DNA of 64,000 nt from Candidatus Manganitrophus morganii (GTDB lineage: Bacteria > Nitrospirota > Nitrospiria > SBBL01 > Manganitrophaceae): assembly GCA_021651055.1 (NCBI GenBank), contig JAJHOH010000001.1:3162001-3226000 (forward strand), in the 5' to 3' direction. A program made the position numbers and the translations under genes. A model generated the notes under the pieces. It had not been told where the DNA came from. It searched no databases and saw nothing but the letters and a program-made list of their open reading frames with translations. Positions 18,066 through 26,086 of this stretch are shown piece by piece; position 1 is the stretch's first letter, and every line of letters begins with the position of its first letter.

Positions 18066-18983
18066 ATGAAAGTGTTGGTGACGGGGGGGGCTGGGTTTAT
18101 CGGTTCTCATCTGGTCGATCGGTTGATCCAAGAGGGACATGAGGTGGTGGTGGTCGATAATCTCTCGACCGGCAAGAAAAAGAACATCCACAAAGAAGCG
18201 AAGTTTTACAAGCTCGATATCCTGAGCGATCGTCTGGAGCGGATTTTTCAGAAGGAAAAGCCCGAGGTGGTCAGCCACCATGCGGCGCAGATGGATGTCC
18301 GCCGGTCGGTGGCCGATCCGGCCTTCGACGCCCAGTCGAATATCATCGGCCTCCTGAATCTGTTGGAGTGCGCCGTTCGAAACGGCGCCCGGCGGGTCGT
18401 TTTCGCTTCATCCGGCGGCGCCATCTACGGCGATCAACAGGTCTTTCCGGCGCCGGAGGAGCATCCGACCCATCCGCTCTCGCCGTACGGCGTCAGCAAG
18501 CTGTCGAGCGAGCACTACCTCTATTATTATCAGAAGGTCTGCGGCCTCGATTATTCCGCGTTGAGATACGCCAACGTCTATGGACCGAGGCAGGACCCGT
18601 TCGGGGAAGCGGGGGTGGTCGCGATCTTCACCCAAAAGATGCTTCGCGGAGAGCAGCCGGTCATCAATGGAAATGGAATGCAAACCCGAGACTATGTATT
18701 TGTGGAAGATGTCATCGAGGCCAACATGGCGGTGATCCACAGCCAGGTCAACGATACGTTCAACGTCGGAACCGGCAAGGAGACCTCGGTCAATCAGCTC
18801 TTCCGTCATCTTCTCGACATTACCGGCGCGGAGGCGAAAGAGATCCACGGTCCGGAGAAGAAGGGAGAACAGGTCCGGAGCTGCCTCGAATGCCAGAAAA
18901 TTCATAAAACGCTCGATTGGGAGCCGCGCGTCCCGCTACAAGAGGGTCTGATGAAGACCGTCGATTATTTTAAGAATGCCTAA
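18066..18983 (+). CDS. NAD-dependent sugar-nucleotide epimerase (GalE-like)
   Basis: A 305-residue extended SDR. It has the dinucleotide motif GGAGFIGSH at the N-terminus, VVVDNLSTGKKKN for the adenine ribose contact, HHAAQMDVRRSV, the SSGGAIYG active-site Ser region and the catalytic pair YGVSK. The C-terminal half has RYANVYGPRQDP and GNGMQTRDYVFVEDV. These match UDP-glucose/UDP-GlcNAc 4-epimerases, with closely related activities possible. A good AAGGAAG site precedes the ATG. The context (palindromic repeat on the 3' side, secretin beyond) does not identify the glycan. Confidence 0.88.
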   Translation: MKVLVTGGAGFIGSHLVDRLIQEGHEVVVVDNLSTGKKKNIHKEAKFYKLDILSDRLERIFQKEKPEVVSHHAAQMDVRRSVADPAFDAQSNIIGLLNLLECAVRNGARRVVFASSGGAIYGDQQVFPAPEEHPTHPLSPYGVSKLSSEHYLYYYQKVCGLDYSALRYANVYGPRQDPFGEAGVVAIFTQKMLRGEQPVINGNGMQTRDYVFVEDVIEANMAVIHSQVNDTFNVGTGKETSVNQLFRHLLDITGAEAKEIHGPEKKGEQVRSCLECQKIHKTLDWEPRVPLQEGLMKTVDYFKNA

Positions 18984-18996
18984 AAGGGATTAGAAC

Positions 18997-19079
18997 ACGT
19001 GAGGCGTGAAGCGTTGGGCGTGAGGCGAAGAAGATTGAAAGCCTCTTTTCCTGATGCCTCACCCCTTACGCCTTACGTT
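18997..19079. repeat. Imperfect palindromic repeat, GGCGTGAAGCG family
   Basis: The left arm carries GTGAGGCGTGAAGCG and the right arm GCCTCACCCCTTACGCCTTA, able to pair over a ~35-base centre. It lies between the epimerase and the secretin gene. It is a second member of the family seen at 4753-4842. Confidence 0.6.
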
Positions 19080-19099
19080 ATTTTTGTTTAGGAGGGCCT

Positions 19100-21439
19100 G
19101 TGCAAGAAAACCGGGGTCGTGTATCAATAACCATTGGGGCGGCCCTTTTCTTTTTCCTTCTTTCCGGTTGTTTTACCTCCAAGCAGGTGCGTCTCGCCGA
19201 TGAATTTTCCAAGGAAAAACGCTGGGAAGAAGCCTATCAGATCTATTCGGAAGAGCTCAAGAAAGACCCCTTCAATCAAAAGCTCAAGCAGAAGATGGAC
19301 GAGGCCAAGATAAAAGCGGCCGCCGTTCATGCCGACCGGGCCAAAGCGTTGCTCAGCCAAAAAAATCTTCCGGTTGCTCTGGAGGAAATCAAGCGGGCGA
19401 TGCTCCTCGATCCGAGCCGGGCGGAGTACCAGGATCTTTTCGCCAAGACCCTCCGGAAAAAAGAGGCGGAAGATCATTTCTCGCTCGGACAAAAACTGCT
19501 GAAGGCCGAGCGATTCGGCGAGGCGATCGAATTTCTCGAGCGGGCGCTGGAGCGCGACCCGACCCTCCCCCAAGGCGCGGAGATCCTGGCGCAGGCGAGA
19601 AAAGGACAGCGGACCGTGGGGGATGAAGCCGATGAGCTCTCTCTTAAATCGACCCAGCCGATCACGCTCAAGTTCCAGAATGCGCGGCTGAAGGAGGTTT
19701 TCGAGCTCTTGGCGAAATCGGCGGGGATCAACATTCTTTTCGACAAAGACGTCCGGGATGAAACGATCAGCATTTTCGTCAAAGATGCCAGCTTCAAAGA
19801 GGCGCTGAATCTGATTTTGTCGACCAACAATCTCTTCATGAAGAGGATCAGCGAGGAGACGATCCTGGTCATTCCCAAGACCAAACAAAAGGTCGATCAA
19901 TACCAGGACCTGATCATCCGGACCTTTTATCTCTCGAATGTCCGGGCGAAGGATATGGTCAACCTGCTCCGGACGATGCTGGAGACCCGGCGCGTCTTCG
20001 TCAACGACGAATTGAACACCATCGTCATTCGGGATACCCCCGAAAAGGTCAAGCTGGCGGAGAAGATCATCGAGGCGAACGATCGGAAGGTGGCCGAGGT
20101 GATGTTCGAGGTCGAAATCTTGGAGATGAACCGGACGAAGGGTTCGAGAATCGGCTGGAACTTCAGCGACGGCCGGGTTTCCGGTTTTATCAGCGACGAC
20201 GAGACGCCCGGGGCGTTCAGCCTTCAAGAATTGCGGGACCTCAACGATTCGGCCATCTTCCTGATTCTTCCCTCGATCTTGGTCGATTTCTTCAAGCAGG
20301 AGTCGGAGGCGCAGACCCTGGCGAATCCGCGCATCCGGGTCATGGACAACAAGAGCGCGAAGATCAACATCGGCGATCGGGTTCCGATCCTCCTCTCGAC
20401 GACCACTTCGAACCCGACGACCTCCACGGTGATCGGGGGAGCGACCACGACCACCTCGATTGAATTCAAGGACGTCGGCATCAAGCTGACGATCGAGCCG
20501 AACATCCATCTGACCAATGATGTCACGATGAAGCTCAATCTGGAGGTCACCTCCCTCGGCGATCTGGTTAACTTGGGAAACGGCCAGCAGCAGTTCCGTT
20601 TCGGCAACCGGAATACCGAGACCGTTTTGAATGTCCGCGACGGGGAGACGGTCGTGATCAGCGGCTTGGTCCGGGACGACGAGCGGACGACGACGAACAA
20701 GATTCCCGGTTTGGGGGATATCCCGCTGATCGGCCGGCTCTTCTCCAACGTCGAAAAAAACAAGGCGAAGACCGATATCGTCATGACGATCACCCCCCGG
20801 ATCATCCGGACCTTCGAGACCCCGGAGAAGCCGCTGCAGTCGTTCTGGTCGGGGACCGAAGAGACCTATTCGACGCGGCCGCTCTTCTCCGAGTTTCCGA
20901 CCGTCGGTGAGGTCAGGAGCGAACCGGAAGGGGTCCCTTCTGCCCCTGTTCCCTCGGCCCCGCTCCCTCCCTCGGGCCAATCGCGGACGGCGCCGATCCA
21001 ACCCCAGTCGGAGACCCGATTGGTTCCGATCCTCTCCGTCCTTCCGAGGGAATCGACGACGACTGTAAACGGGCCGGTGAATATCGAAGTCCGTGTCGAT
21101 AACGCCAAGGACCTCTCCTCGGCGACGATGTCGATCGCGTTTGATCCGACCGTCCTCACCCTCAAGGAGGTGGTCGAGGGAGACTTTATGAAAAAAGACG
21201 GGAAGAATGTGTCGTTGGTCTCATCGACGCCGCCGAACGGAGGCGCCGTGGATGTCCAGATCAACCGGGTCACCGACGAAAAGGGGATCAGCGGCTCGGG
21301 GACCCTCTTCACCCTCGTTTTTGAGGGGCAGCGGGCCGGCGCTTCGAGCCGGGTCGATTTCCGCAATGTGCGCCTGCTGAATCCCTCGCGCGGCCCGATC
21401 AATGCCGATATTTTCCCCGGACTCATTAATGTTCGATGA
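19100..21439 (+). CDS. TPR-containing secretin lipoprotein with C-terminal cohesin-like domain
   Basis: A 779-residue protein with a lipoprotein signal (FFFLLSGC, lipid Cys near residue 25), TPR-like helices (about 30-165), an STN/N0 domain (about 180-260; ITLKFQNARLKEVFELLAKS), one secretin N domain (about 270-340; RTFYLSNVRAKDMVNLLRTM) and the secretin pore domain (about 340-575; SGLVRDDE, IPGLGDIPLIGRLF). A Pro-rich linker follows. The last ~130 residues form a beta-rich domain with VRVDNAKDLSSATMSIAFD, a cohesin-type fold. The GTG at 19100 is preceded by GGAGG. The next gene is a pseudopilin overlapping by ATGA, so this pair resembles part of a second T2SS or a type IV-pilus-like exporter. 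A true T2SS GspD is encoded separately at 48803. Confidence 0.85.
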   Translation: MQENRGRVSITIGAALFFFLLSGCFTSKQVRLADEFSKEKRWEEAYQIYSEELKKDPFNQKLKQKMDEAKIKAAAVHADRAKALLSQKNLPVALEEIKRAMLLDPSRAEYQDLFAKTLRKKEAEDHFSLGQKLLKAERFGEAIEFLERALERDPTLPQGAEILAQARKGQRTVGDEADELSLKSTQPITLKFQNARLKEVFELLAKSAGINILFDKDVRDETISIFVKDASFKEALNLILSTNNLFMKRISEETILVIPKTKQKVDQYQDLIIRTFYLSNVRAKDMVNLLRTMLETRRVFVNDELNTIVIRDTPEKVKLAEKIIEANDRKVAEVMFEVEILEMNRTKGSRIGWNFSDGRVSGFISDDETPGAFSLQELRDLNDSAIFLILPSILVDFFKQESEAQTLANPRIRVMDNKSAKINIGDRVPILLSTTTSNPTTSTVIGGATTTTSIEFKDVGIKLTIEPNIHLTNDVTMKLNLEVTSLGDLVNLGNGQQQFRFGNRNTETVLNVRDGETVVISGLVRDDERTTTNKIPGLGDIPLIGRLFSNVEKNKAKTDIVMTITPRIIRTFETPEKPLQSFWSGTEETYSTRPLFSEFPTVGEVRSEPEGVPSAPVPSAPLPPSGQSRTAPIQPQSETRLVPILSVLPRESTTTVNGPVNIEVRVDNAKDLSSATMSIAFDPTVLTLKEVVEGDFMKKDGKNVSLVSSTPPNGGAVDVQINRVTDEKGISGSGTLFTLVFEGQRAGASSRVDFRNVRLLNPSRGPINADIFPGLINVR

Positions 21440-21930
21440 AGTTTTTTTTCAGAAAACTAGAAGACCAGTCGGGACTGACGCTCCTTGAATTAATCGTGAC
21501 GGCGGTCGTTATTCTGATCCTCGCCTCGGCGGCGATGCCGCTTTCCAAGATGGGAGAGCGGCGGGCGAAAGAGATGGAATTGCGGCAGGCGTTGCGGGAT
21601 CTCCGATCGGCGATCGATCGATTTAAGGATGATTGGGATTCGAAGCGGATTTCCCATTCCGAATCGGATATCGCAAACGAAGAGACAGGTTATCCGAGAA
21701 GCCTGGGGGTTTTGGTCGAGGGGGTTCCGGTGCCCGATCCGAACGATAAAAAGATCCGGAAATATCTTCGGCGGATCCCCATCGATCCCTTCACCCGTTC
21801 GACCGAGTGGGGAACCCGCTGTTATGAAGACGAGCCCGATTCAACGATCTCATGCGACAGGGACGTCTACGATGTCTACAGCCGCAGCGACCAGGTCGGG
21901 CTCGATGGAACCAAAGTGCAAACCTGGTAG
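21436..21930 (+). CDS. Type II secretion pseudopilin (GspG-like)
   Basis: A 164-residue protein with a prepilin leader cleaved before Leu in SG|LTLLELIV, the conserved Glu at position 5 of the mature protein and one N-terminal hydrophobic helix. The body has a GspG-like ending IPIDPFTRSTEWGTRCYED and a C-terminal DVYSRSDQVGLDGT. It overlaps the upstream secretin by ATGA and is likely assembled with it. No ATPase, platform or peptidase gene is adjacent, so it would have to borrow these from the operon at 47.9-61 kb or elsewhere. Confidence 0.85.
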   Translation: MKFFFRKLEDQSGLTLLELIVTAVVILILASAAMPLSKMGERRAKEMELRQALRDLRSAIDRFKDDWDSKRISHSESDIANEETGYPRSLGVLVEGVPVPDPNDKKIRKYLRRIPIDPFTRSTEWGTRCYEDEPDSTISCDRDVYDVYSRSDQVGLDGTKVQTW

Positions 21931-21998
21931 GTAAAGAAGAGAAAACAAGGAGTCAGATTCGGAAGAAGATGTGATATAAACTATACAAGGAGAAGAAC

Positions 21999-22220
21999 GT
22001 GGCAGAGGTAAAAGATTTGGAGAAGCGGATCAGCAAGCTGAAAACAAAAGTGGCGGCGCAGCGAAAAGAGTCGGCGGGGGGAGATCGCGCTTCATTTCGA
22101 GAGACCCTCAAGAAGCTGAAGCGGGCGCAGCGGCGAAAGAAAACGATTCAAACCCGGACCGCTTTCATTGAGGCGAAGGGCAAAAAGAAAGAGAAGAAAG
22201 CCGAAGGGGCCGCTTCATAA
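21999..22220 (+). CDS. Small basic coiled-coil protein of unknown function
   Basis: A 73-residue Lys/Arg-rich protein (about one third basic). The first half is a helix, KDLEKRISKLKTKVAAQRK, and the end is KGKKKEKKAEGAAS. A GTG start follows AAGGAG by six bases, which supports expression. No family is recognised; a nucleic-acid or ribosome-associated role is possible from its charge only. It sits between the pseudopilin and the patatin gene. Confidence 0.55.
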   Translation: MAEVKDLEKRISKLKTKVAAQRKESAGGDRASFRETLKKLKRAQRRKKTIQTRTAFIEAKGKKKEKKAEGAAS

Positions 22221-22225
22221 GACAA

Positions 22226-22334
22226 GTGCGGAATGCGGATTGCGGATCCGGCCGGGGCGATGCACGCATCACCCGAATGTCCGCACTCCATCACCTGCAT
22301 TTCCTGGGTCATAAACAATTTTTGATTGTTTAAG
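22226..22334. repeat. GCGGATTGCGG-type repeat fragment and small hairpin
   Basis: The segment GTGCGGAATGCGGATTGCGG matches the repeat arms found at 54003 and 55046. A short hairpin (AAACAAT/ATTGTTT, about 22312-22331) overlaps the region just upstream of the patatin start. Confidence 0.4.
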
Positions 22335-23246
22335 ATGCAGAAGTATTTTAAAGTTGGCCTGGCGCTCGGCGGGGGAGGGGCGCGCGGGCTGGCTCATTTG
22401 GGTGTGCTGAAAGTCCTGGAGTCGGAGGGGATCGAGCTCCATCTGATTGCCGGGACCAGCTTCGGCGCCATCGCCGGCGCCATGTACGCGCAACACCCGA
22501 ACGCCGATCAGGTCCGCCAGCGGGCCTGCGACTACTTAAGCAGCGAATCGTTCCGCCGGACCAAGCTCTTCTTTATCAAAAAGCACTACGAAGAGGAAAA
22601 GCGCGCAAGCTTCATCACGAACCTCAAATCGTATCTCCAGAAGGGAATCTTCTGGGGCATCTCCCTCCGGCGCTCCTCGTTCATTTCCGAGCAAGACTAC
22701 GTCGCGCACATCAGCCGGCTCTTTGACGACAAGGGGATTGAAGAGACGGTGATTCCCTTTCTGGCCGTTGCGGCCGATCTGGCCCACGGAAGCGAGGTGG
22801 TTCTTTCGGAGGGTCCGATCCGCAGGGCGATCGCGGCCAGCTGCGCCATTCCCGGCGTTTTCCCGCCGATTACGATCGGGGATGCGAAGCTGATCGACGG
22901 TGGCTGGGTGAACCAGGTCCCGGTCGACCCGCTCATTCAACGGGGGGCCGACTTTGTCATCGCCATCGACGCTTCGGAGAACACCGGAATGCTCCGGGAT
23001 TTCACCAGCGGGCTCGATATCGTCCTGCGCGCCAGCGAGATCACCCGCCGGGCCTTATCCAGCTCCCAATTGGCGAAAGCCGATTTGGTCATTCGGCCGG
23101 ACGTCGGCCAGCTTCACTGGTCCGACTTCTGGCGTTCCGACGAGGCGATCCGGAAAGGGGAAGAGGCCGCGCGGGAAAAGATCGAAGAGCTCAAGCGGCT
23201 TCTCTGGAAAAAGAAGATGAAGAAATTATTGATGATCAAGGTCTGA
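22335..23246 (+). CDS. Patatin-like phospholipase (RssA/NTE family)
   Basis: A 303-residue serine lipase-like protein. The oxyanion loop GGGGARGLAHLGVL, the nucleophile elbow GTSFGA (GxSxG) and the catalytic Asp in DGGWVNQVP are all present, in the correct order. A C-terminal helical region ends in Lys-rich residues. It probably hydrolyses phospholipid or lysophospholipid at the inner membrane. The ATG at 22335 is preferred over a TTG nine bases earlier. A small DUF4177-like gene follows 47 bases downstream. Confidence 0.9.
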   Translation: MQKYFKVGLALGGGGARGLAHLGVLKVLESEGIELHLIAGTSFGAIAGAMYAQHPNADQVRQRACDYLSSESFRRTKLFFIKKHYEEEKRASFITNLKSYLQKGIFWGISLRRSSFISEQDYVAHISRLFDDKGIEETVIPFLAVAADLAHGSEVVLSEGPIRRAIAASCAIPGVFPPITIGDAKLIDGGWVNQVPVDPLIQRGADFVIAIDASENTGMLRDFTSGLDIVLRASEITRRALSSSQLAKADLVIRPDVGQLHWSDFWRSDEAIRKGEEAAREKIEELKRLLWKKKMKKLLMIKV

Positions 23247-23293
23247 GGACGGTCTTGTTATCGTTCCACCCCCCGTTCTGAAGGAGTCCTGAC

Positions 23294-23476
23294 GTGCCGA
23301 AATGGGAATATAAGTCGGAACGACTCGCCGGGGTGCAGATCGACAACCAGCTCAACTTTCTCGGGGCGCAGGGATGGGAGCTGGTTCAGATCATCCACCA
23401 GCCTGAAGAAACCTACCCCTTTCTCTGCATCCTCAAAAAACGCCTGGAGGGACACGGCCCGGAGGGATACGATTGA
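23294..23476 (+). CDS. Small DUF4177-like protein
   Basis: A 60-residue protein with the WEYKSERL start, LNFLGAQGWELVQI core and a short ILKK strand that resemble the DUF4177 fold. A GTG start follows AAGGAG. The stop overlaps the next gene's TTG start (TTGA), indicating coupling to the GAF-GGDEF protein. Function is unknown. Confidence 0.65.
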   Translation: MPKWEYKSERLAGVQIDNQLNFLGAQGWELVQIIHQPEETYPFLCILKKRLEGHGPEGYD

Positions 23477-25557
23477 GGATCGTCTCACTCTTTATCCTCT
23501 TTCTTCTCTCCGCCGGAAATGCCCGGCCGAGCGATCTTTTTTTCTCCCCGGGGCGGATCGTCTGGTTGACTCTCTTCGTTTATCTCGCCGCTTCTCTCGC
23601 CTATCGGTGGACCCGGGCGCCGGTTCGGACCGCCGCGATGAAATGGGAGGGGGCGGCCCTCTCCCTGTTGTTGGTCAACGCCGTCGTTCAGCAGACCGGT
23701 GGCGTCCATTCCTACTTCCTCACCCTCTATCCCGTCGTCCTCCTGGTTGCCTCTTTCCAATTCAGCTTTTTTAGAAGTATGATCCTGGTCTCCGGCATCT
23801 TTTTTCTGGAGGGGGTGAGTTTATCGGTCGCCCCCCCGGCCAATCCCCTTTCCCAATGGATGGTCTTCTTTCCGCTTGCTTTGATCGTCATCCCGCTCAC
23901 CGTAAAATGGGGGCTTCGTGCGTTCTACCGAGAGCGGGAGATGTTAATGAAGAAGCTGAAGAATAACAAGATGGAGGAGGCGGTGCCTCTTCCCGATATG
24001 AAGCAGCGGCCGGAATTGGCGCGTCTTTCGAAAGAAGAAGAAAAGGATGAGGCGCAGATGCTGGCGAAGCGGCTGGAGGGGCATCTGGAGCACCTTCTTG
24101 GCCTGATTCTGGCGAGCCGGATGCAGGCGCACCGCGCCGTTTTTCTTTCATACGATCGGGAGAGAGAGCTCCTCCGGGTCCGGGCGGCCCAGGGGCGACA
24201 AGCGCCGCTCGGCATCGATCTCCAAAGGACGATCCCCCTCGGCGAGGGAATTCTCGGCTGGATCGCGAAGGAGAGGAGAGCCGTTGCGATTGCCGATCTG
24301 CCGGATCAGAAGGAGCCGCTCGATTATGACGACGGATCGGTGATCCCGCATTCTCTTTTAGCCGTTCCGGTGCTCGATCAAGATCTTTTTGAAGGGCTTC
24401 TCTGTGTCGATAGCCTTGCCGACCATGCTTTCTCGAGCCAGGACGAGGAGGTGCTCCAGAGGGTGGCCCAGGAGATCGTGACGGTGCTGACTTATTACCG
24501 GGAGCAGCAGCGAATGAGCCAGCGGACGCGGGTCTACTCGGCCCTTCTGGAGATCAGCAAAAGTCTCGGCTCCCGGCTTGATCTCGATCATCGTCTGGAG
24601 ATCACGGCCGATTCGGCGAAAGAGATCATCGATTACGACCGCTGCTTTATCTTCCTGGTCGAGCCGGGGGAGAGGCGGCTGACGGTGAAGGCGGTGAAGG
24701 GGTATGATCCGGCCGTCGTCGATTACACCTTCGCCCTCACGAACGGATTGCTCAGCATCATCGTGAAGAACCGCCAGGTGCTCCTCTTCTCTCAATTGCC
24801 TTCGCAGCGGGCGAAGCACAAGATTTTTCCCGACGGGTGTAAAATCAGCGTCGATTGCCAATCGTTCCTCGGGCTTCCGTTGATCATCGAAGACCGGGCG
24901 ATGGGGGTGGTCCTCTTCCTCTCCGAGAAGGAGAACGCCTTCACCACCTATGATCGGCACGTTCTCTCGATTCTCTGCAATCATGTCGCGATCTCCATCG
25001 CCGAGGCGCAGGCCCACGCGCAGGTGGAGCGGTTGGCGATCACCGACGGCTTGACCGGCGTCTACAATCACCGCCGTTTCCAAGAGCGGCTCCAGGAGGA
25101 ATTCGTCCGCAACGCGCGTCACCCCGAGCCCTTCTCGATTCTGATGATCGACATCGACTTTTTCAAAAAGATCAACGACACCTTCGGGCATCCGGCGGGG
25201 GACGCCGTCCTGAAGGTCATCGCCAAACTCCTGGCCAAAATGGTCCGGAAGCTCGACGTGGTCGCCCGCTACGGCGGCGAGGAGTTTGTGGTCCTGTTGC
25301 TGAAGACCGATTCGATGCAGGCGTGGCAAATGGCCGAGCGGATCCGCAAGGCGATCGAGTCGGCCCCGATCGATTGGCAGGGGCAGAAGATCGATGTCAC
25401 CGTCAGCATCGGTGTTGCCTCTCAGCCGGCCGATGCCGCCCAGCGCGAAGAGCTCATCTCCTGCGCCGACAAGGCGCTCTATTCCTCAAAACGGGCGGGC
25501 CGAAACCGCTCGACCCTTTTCAAAGATCTGACCCAGGATATGTACGAGGTCGGCTAA
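23473..25557 (+). CDS. Membrane GAF-GAF-GGDEF diguanylate cyclase
   Basis: A 694-residue signalling protein. The N-terminal ~155 residues hold about five hydrophobic segments. A charged linker follows, then two GAF-like domains (about residues 195-340 and 355-520), and a C-terminal GGDEF domain (about 530-690) with ITDGLTGVYNHRRF, IDIDFFKKINDTFGH and the active-site YGGEEF. An RxxD inhibitory site (RKLD) lies five residues before GGEEF, so it should be an active cyclase with c-di-GMP feedback. The TTG start overlaps the preceding stop. No EAL domain is present. The GAF ligands are not predictable from the sequence. Confidence 0.9.
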   Translation: MRIVSLFILFLLSAGNARPSDLFFSPGRIVWLTLFVYLAASLAYRWTRAPVRTAAMKWEGAALSLLLVNAVVQQTGGVHSYFLTLYPVVLLVASFQFSFFRSMILVSGIFFLEGVSLSVAPPANPLSQWMVFFPLALIVIPLTVKWGLRAFYREREMLMKKLKNNKMEEAVPLPDMKQRPELARLSKEEEKDEAQMLAKRLEGHLEHLLGLILASRMQAHRAVFLSYDRERELLRVRAAQGRQAPLGIDLQRTIPLGEGILGWIAKERRAVAIADLPDQKEPLDYDDGSVIPHSLLAVPVLDQDLFEGLLCVDSLADHAFSSQDEEVLQRVAQEIVTVLTYYREQQRMSQRTRVYSALLEISKSLGSRLDLDHRLEITADSAKEIIDYDRCFIFLVEPGERRLTVKAVKGYDPAVVDYTFALTNGLLSIIVKNRQVLLFSQLPSQRAKHKIFPDGCKISVDCQSFLGLPLIIEDRAMGVVLFLSEKENAFTTYDRHVLSILCNHVAISIAEAQAHAQVERLAITDGLTGVYNHRRFQERLQEEFVRNARHPEPFSILMIDIDFFKKINDTFGHPAGDAVLKVIAKLLAKMVRKLDVVARYGGEEFVVLLLKTDSMQAWQMAERIRKAIESAPIDWQGQKIDVTVSIGVASQPADAAQREELISCADKALYSSKRAGRNRSTLFKDLTQDMYEVG

Positions 25558-25646
25558 TTGGATAAAAGGGGCATCTTTTGCTCTGAATTTTTCAGAATAC
25601 GTTTAAGAGAATTATAGAAGCAGGAAAGATGGATGACAGGAAGAAT

Positions 25647-26084
25647 TTACCCCGTCGCCTTCTCTAGTGCCTTTTCCAGCGCCTCGATTTTGCCGGCGAC
25701 CTTCGGGTCCAACTTCTTGATCGACACCTGGATCGATTCCATTTCCGATTGAAGGGGGGCGAGGTTTTTCTTCTGTGTTTCGGAGGCGAGGGAGACCGCT
25801 TTCGTGATCCGCTCTTTAGCCTTGCTGGCTTTGTTCTCCGCATCGCCGAAGTTTTTCCGCTTCACCTCATCGCCGGCGGCGCTTAAGAATTCGCGCGCTT
25901 CGGTCAGGTTCAGCCGGACGCGCATCATGGAGACCTCGGTTTCAAGGCCGCGGGTCTTGGAGAACATCTCCTCTTTCAGGGTCATGTAATTTTTCTTGAC
26001 CTCGGTCGTCCCGGCGGCGCCGAGAAAGTAGCCGGCGCCGAAAGAGGCGGCGAGCAGGAGGAGCAAAAAGAGCGTTCTGAACAT
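25647..26084 (-). CDS. Membrane-anchored coiled-coil protein
   Basis: A 145-residue protein with one N-terminal membrane segment (LFLLLLLAASFGAGYFLGAA) and a long helical periplasmic part (VSMMRVRLNLTEAREFLSAA, KNFGDAENKASKAKERITKA) rich in Lys and Glu. It lies two bases downstream of the HEAT-repeat lipoprotein and is surely co-transcribed. No family name is secure; a scaffold role is inferred from its shape. Confidence 0.7.
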   Translation of the reverse strand: MFRTLFLLLLLAASFGAGYFLGAAGTTEVKKNYMTLKEEMFSKTRGLETEVSMMRVRLNLTEAREFLSAAGDEVKRKNFGDAENKASKAKERITKAVSLASETQKKNLAPLQSEMESIQVSIKKLDPKVAGKIEALEKALEKATG

Positions 26085-26086
26085 CG

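Noticed and set aside
19124-21001. Long minus-strand open frame antisense to the TPR-secretin
   Set aside because: Same reason: composition artefact opposite a clear secretin.
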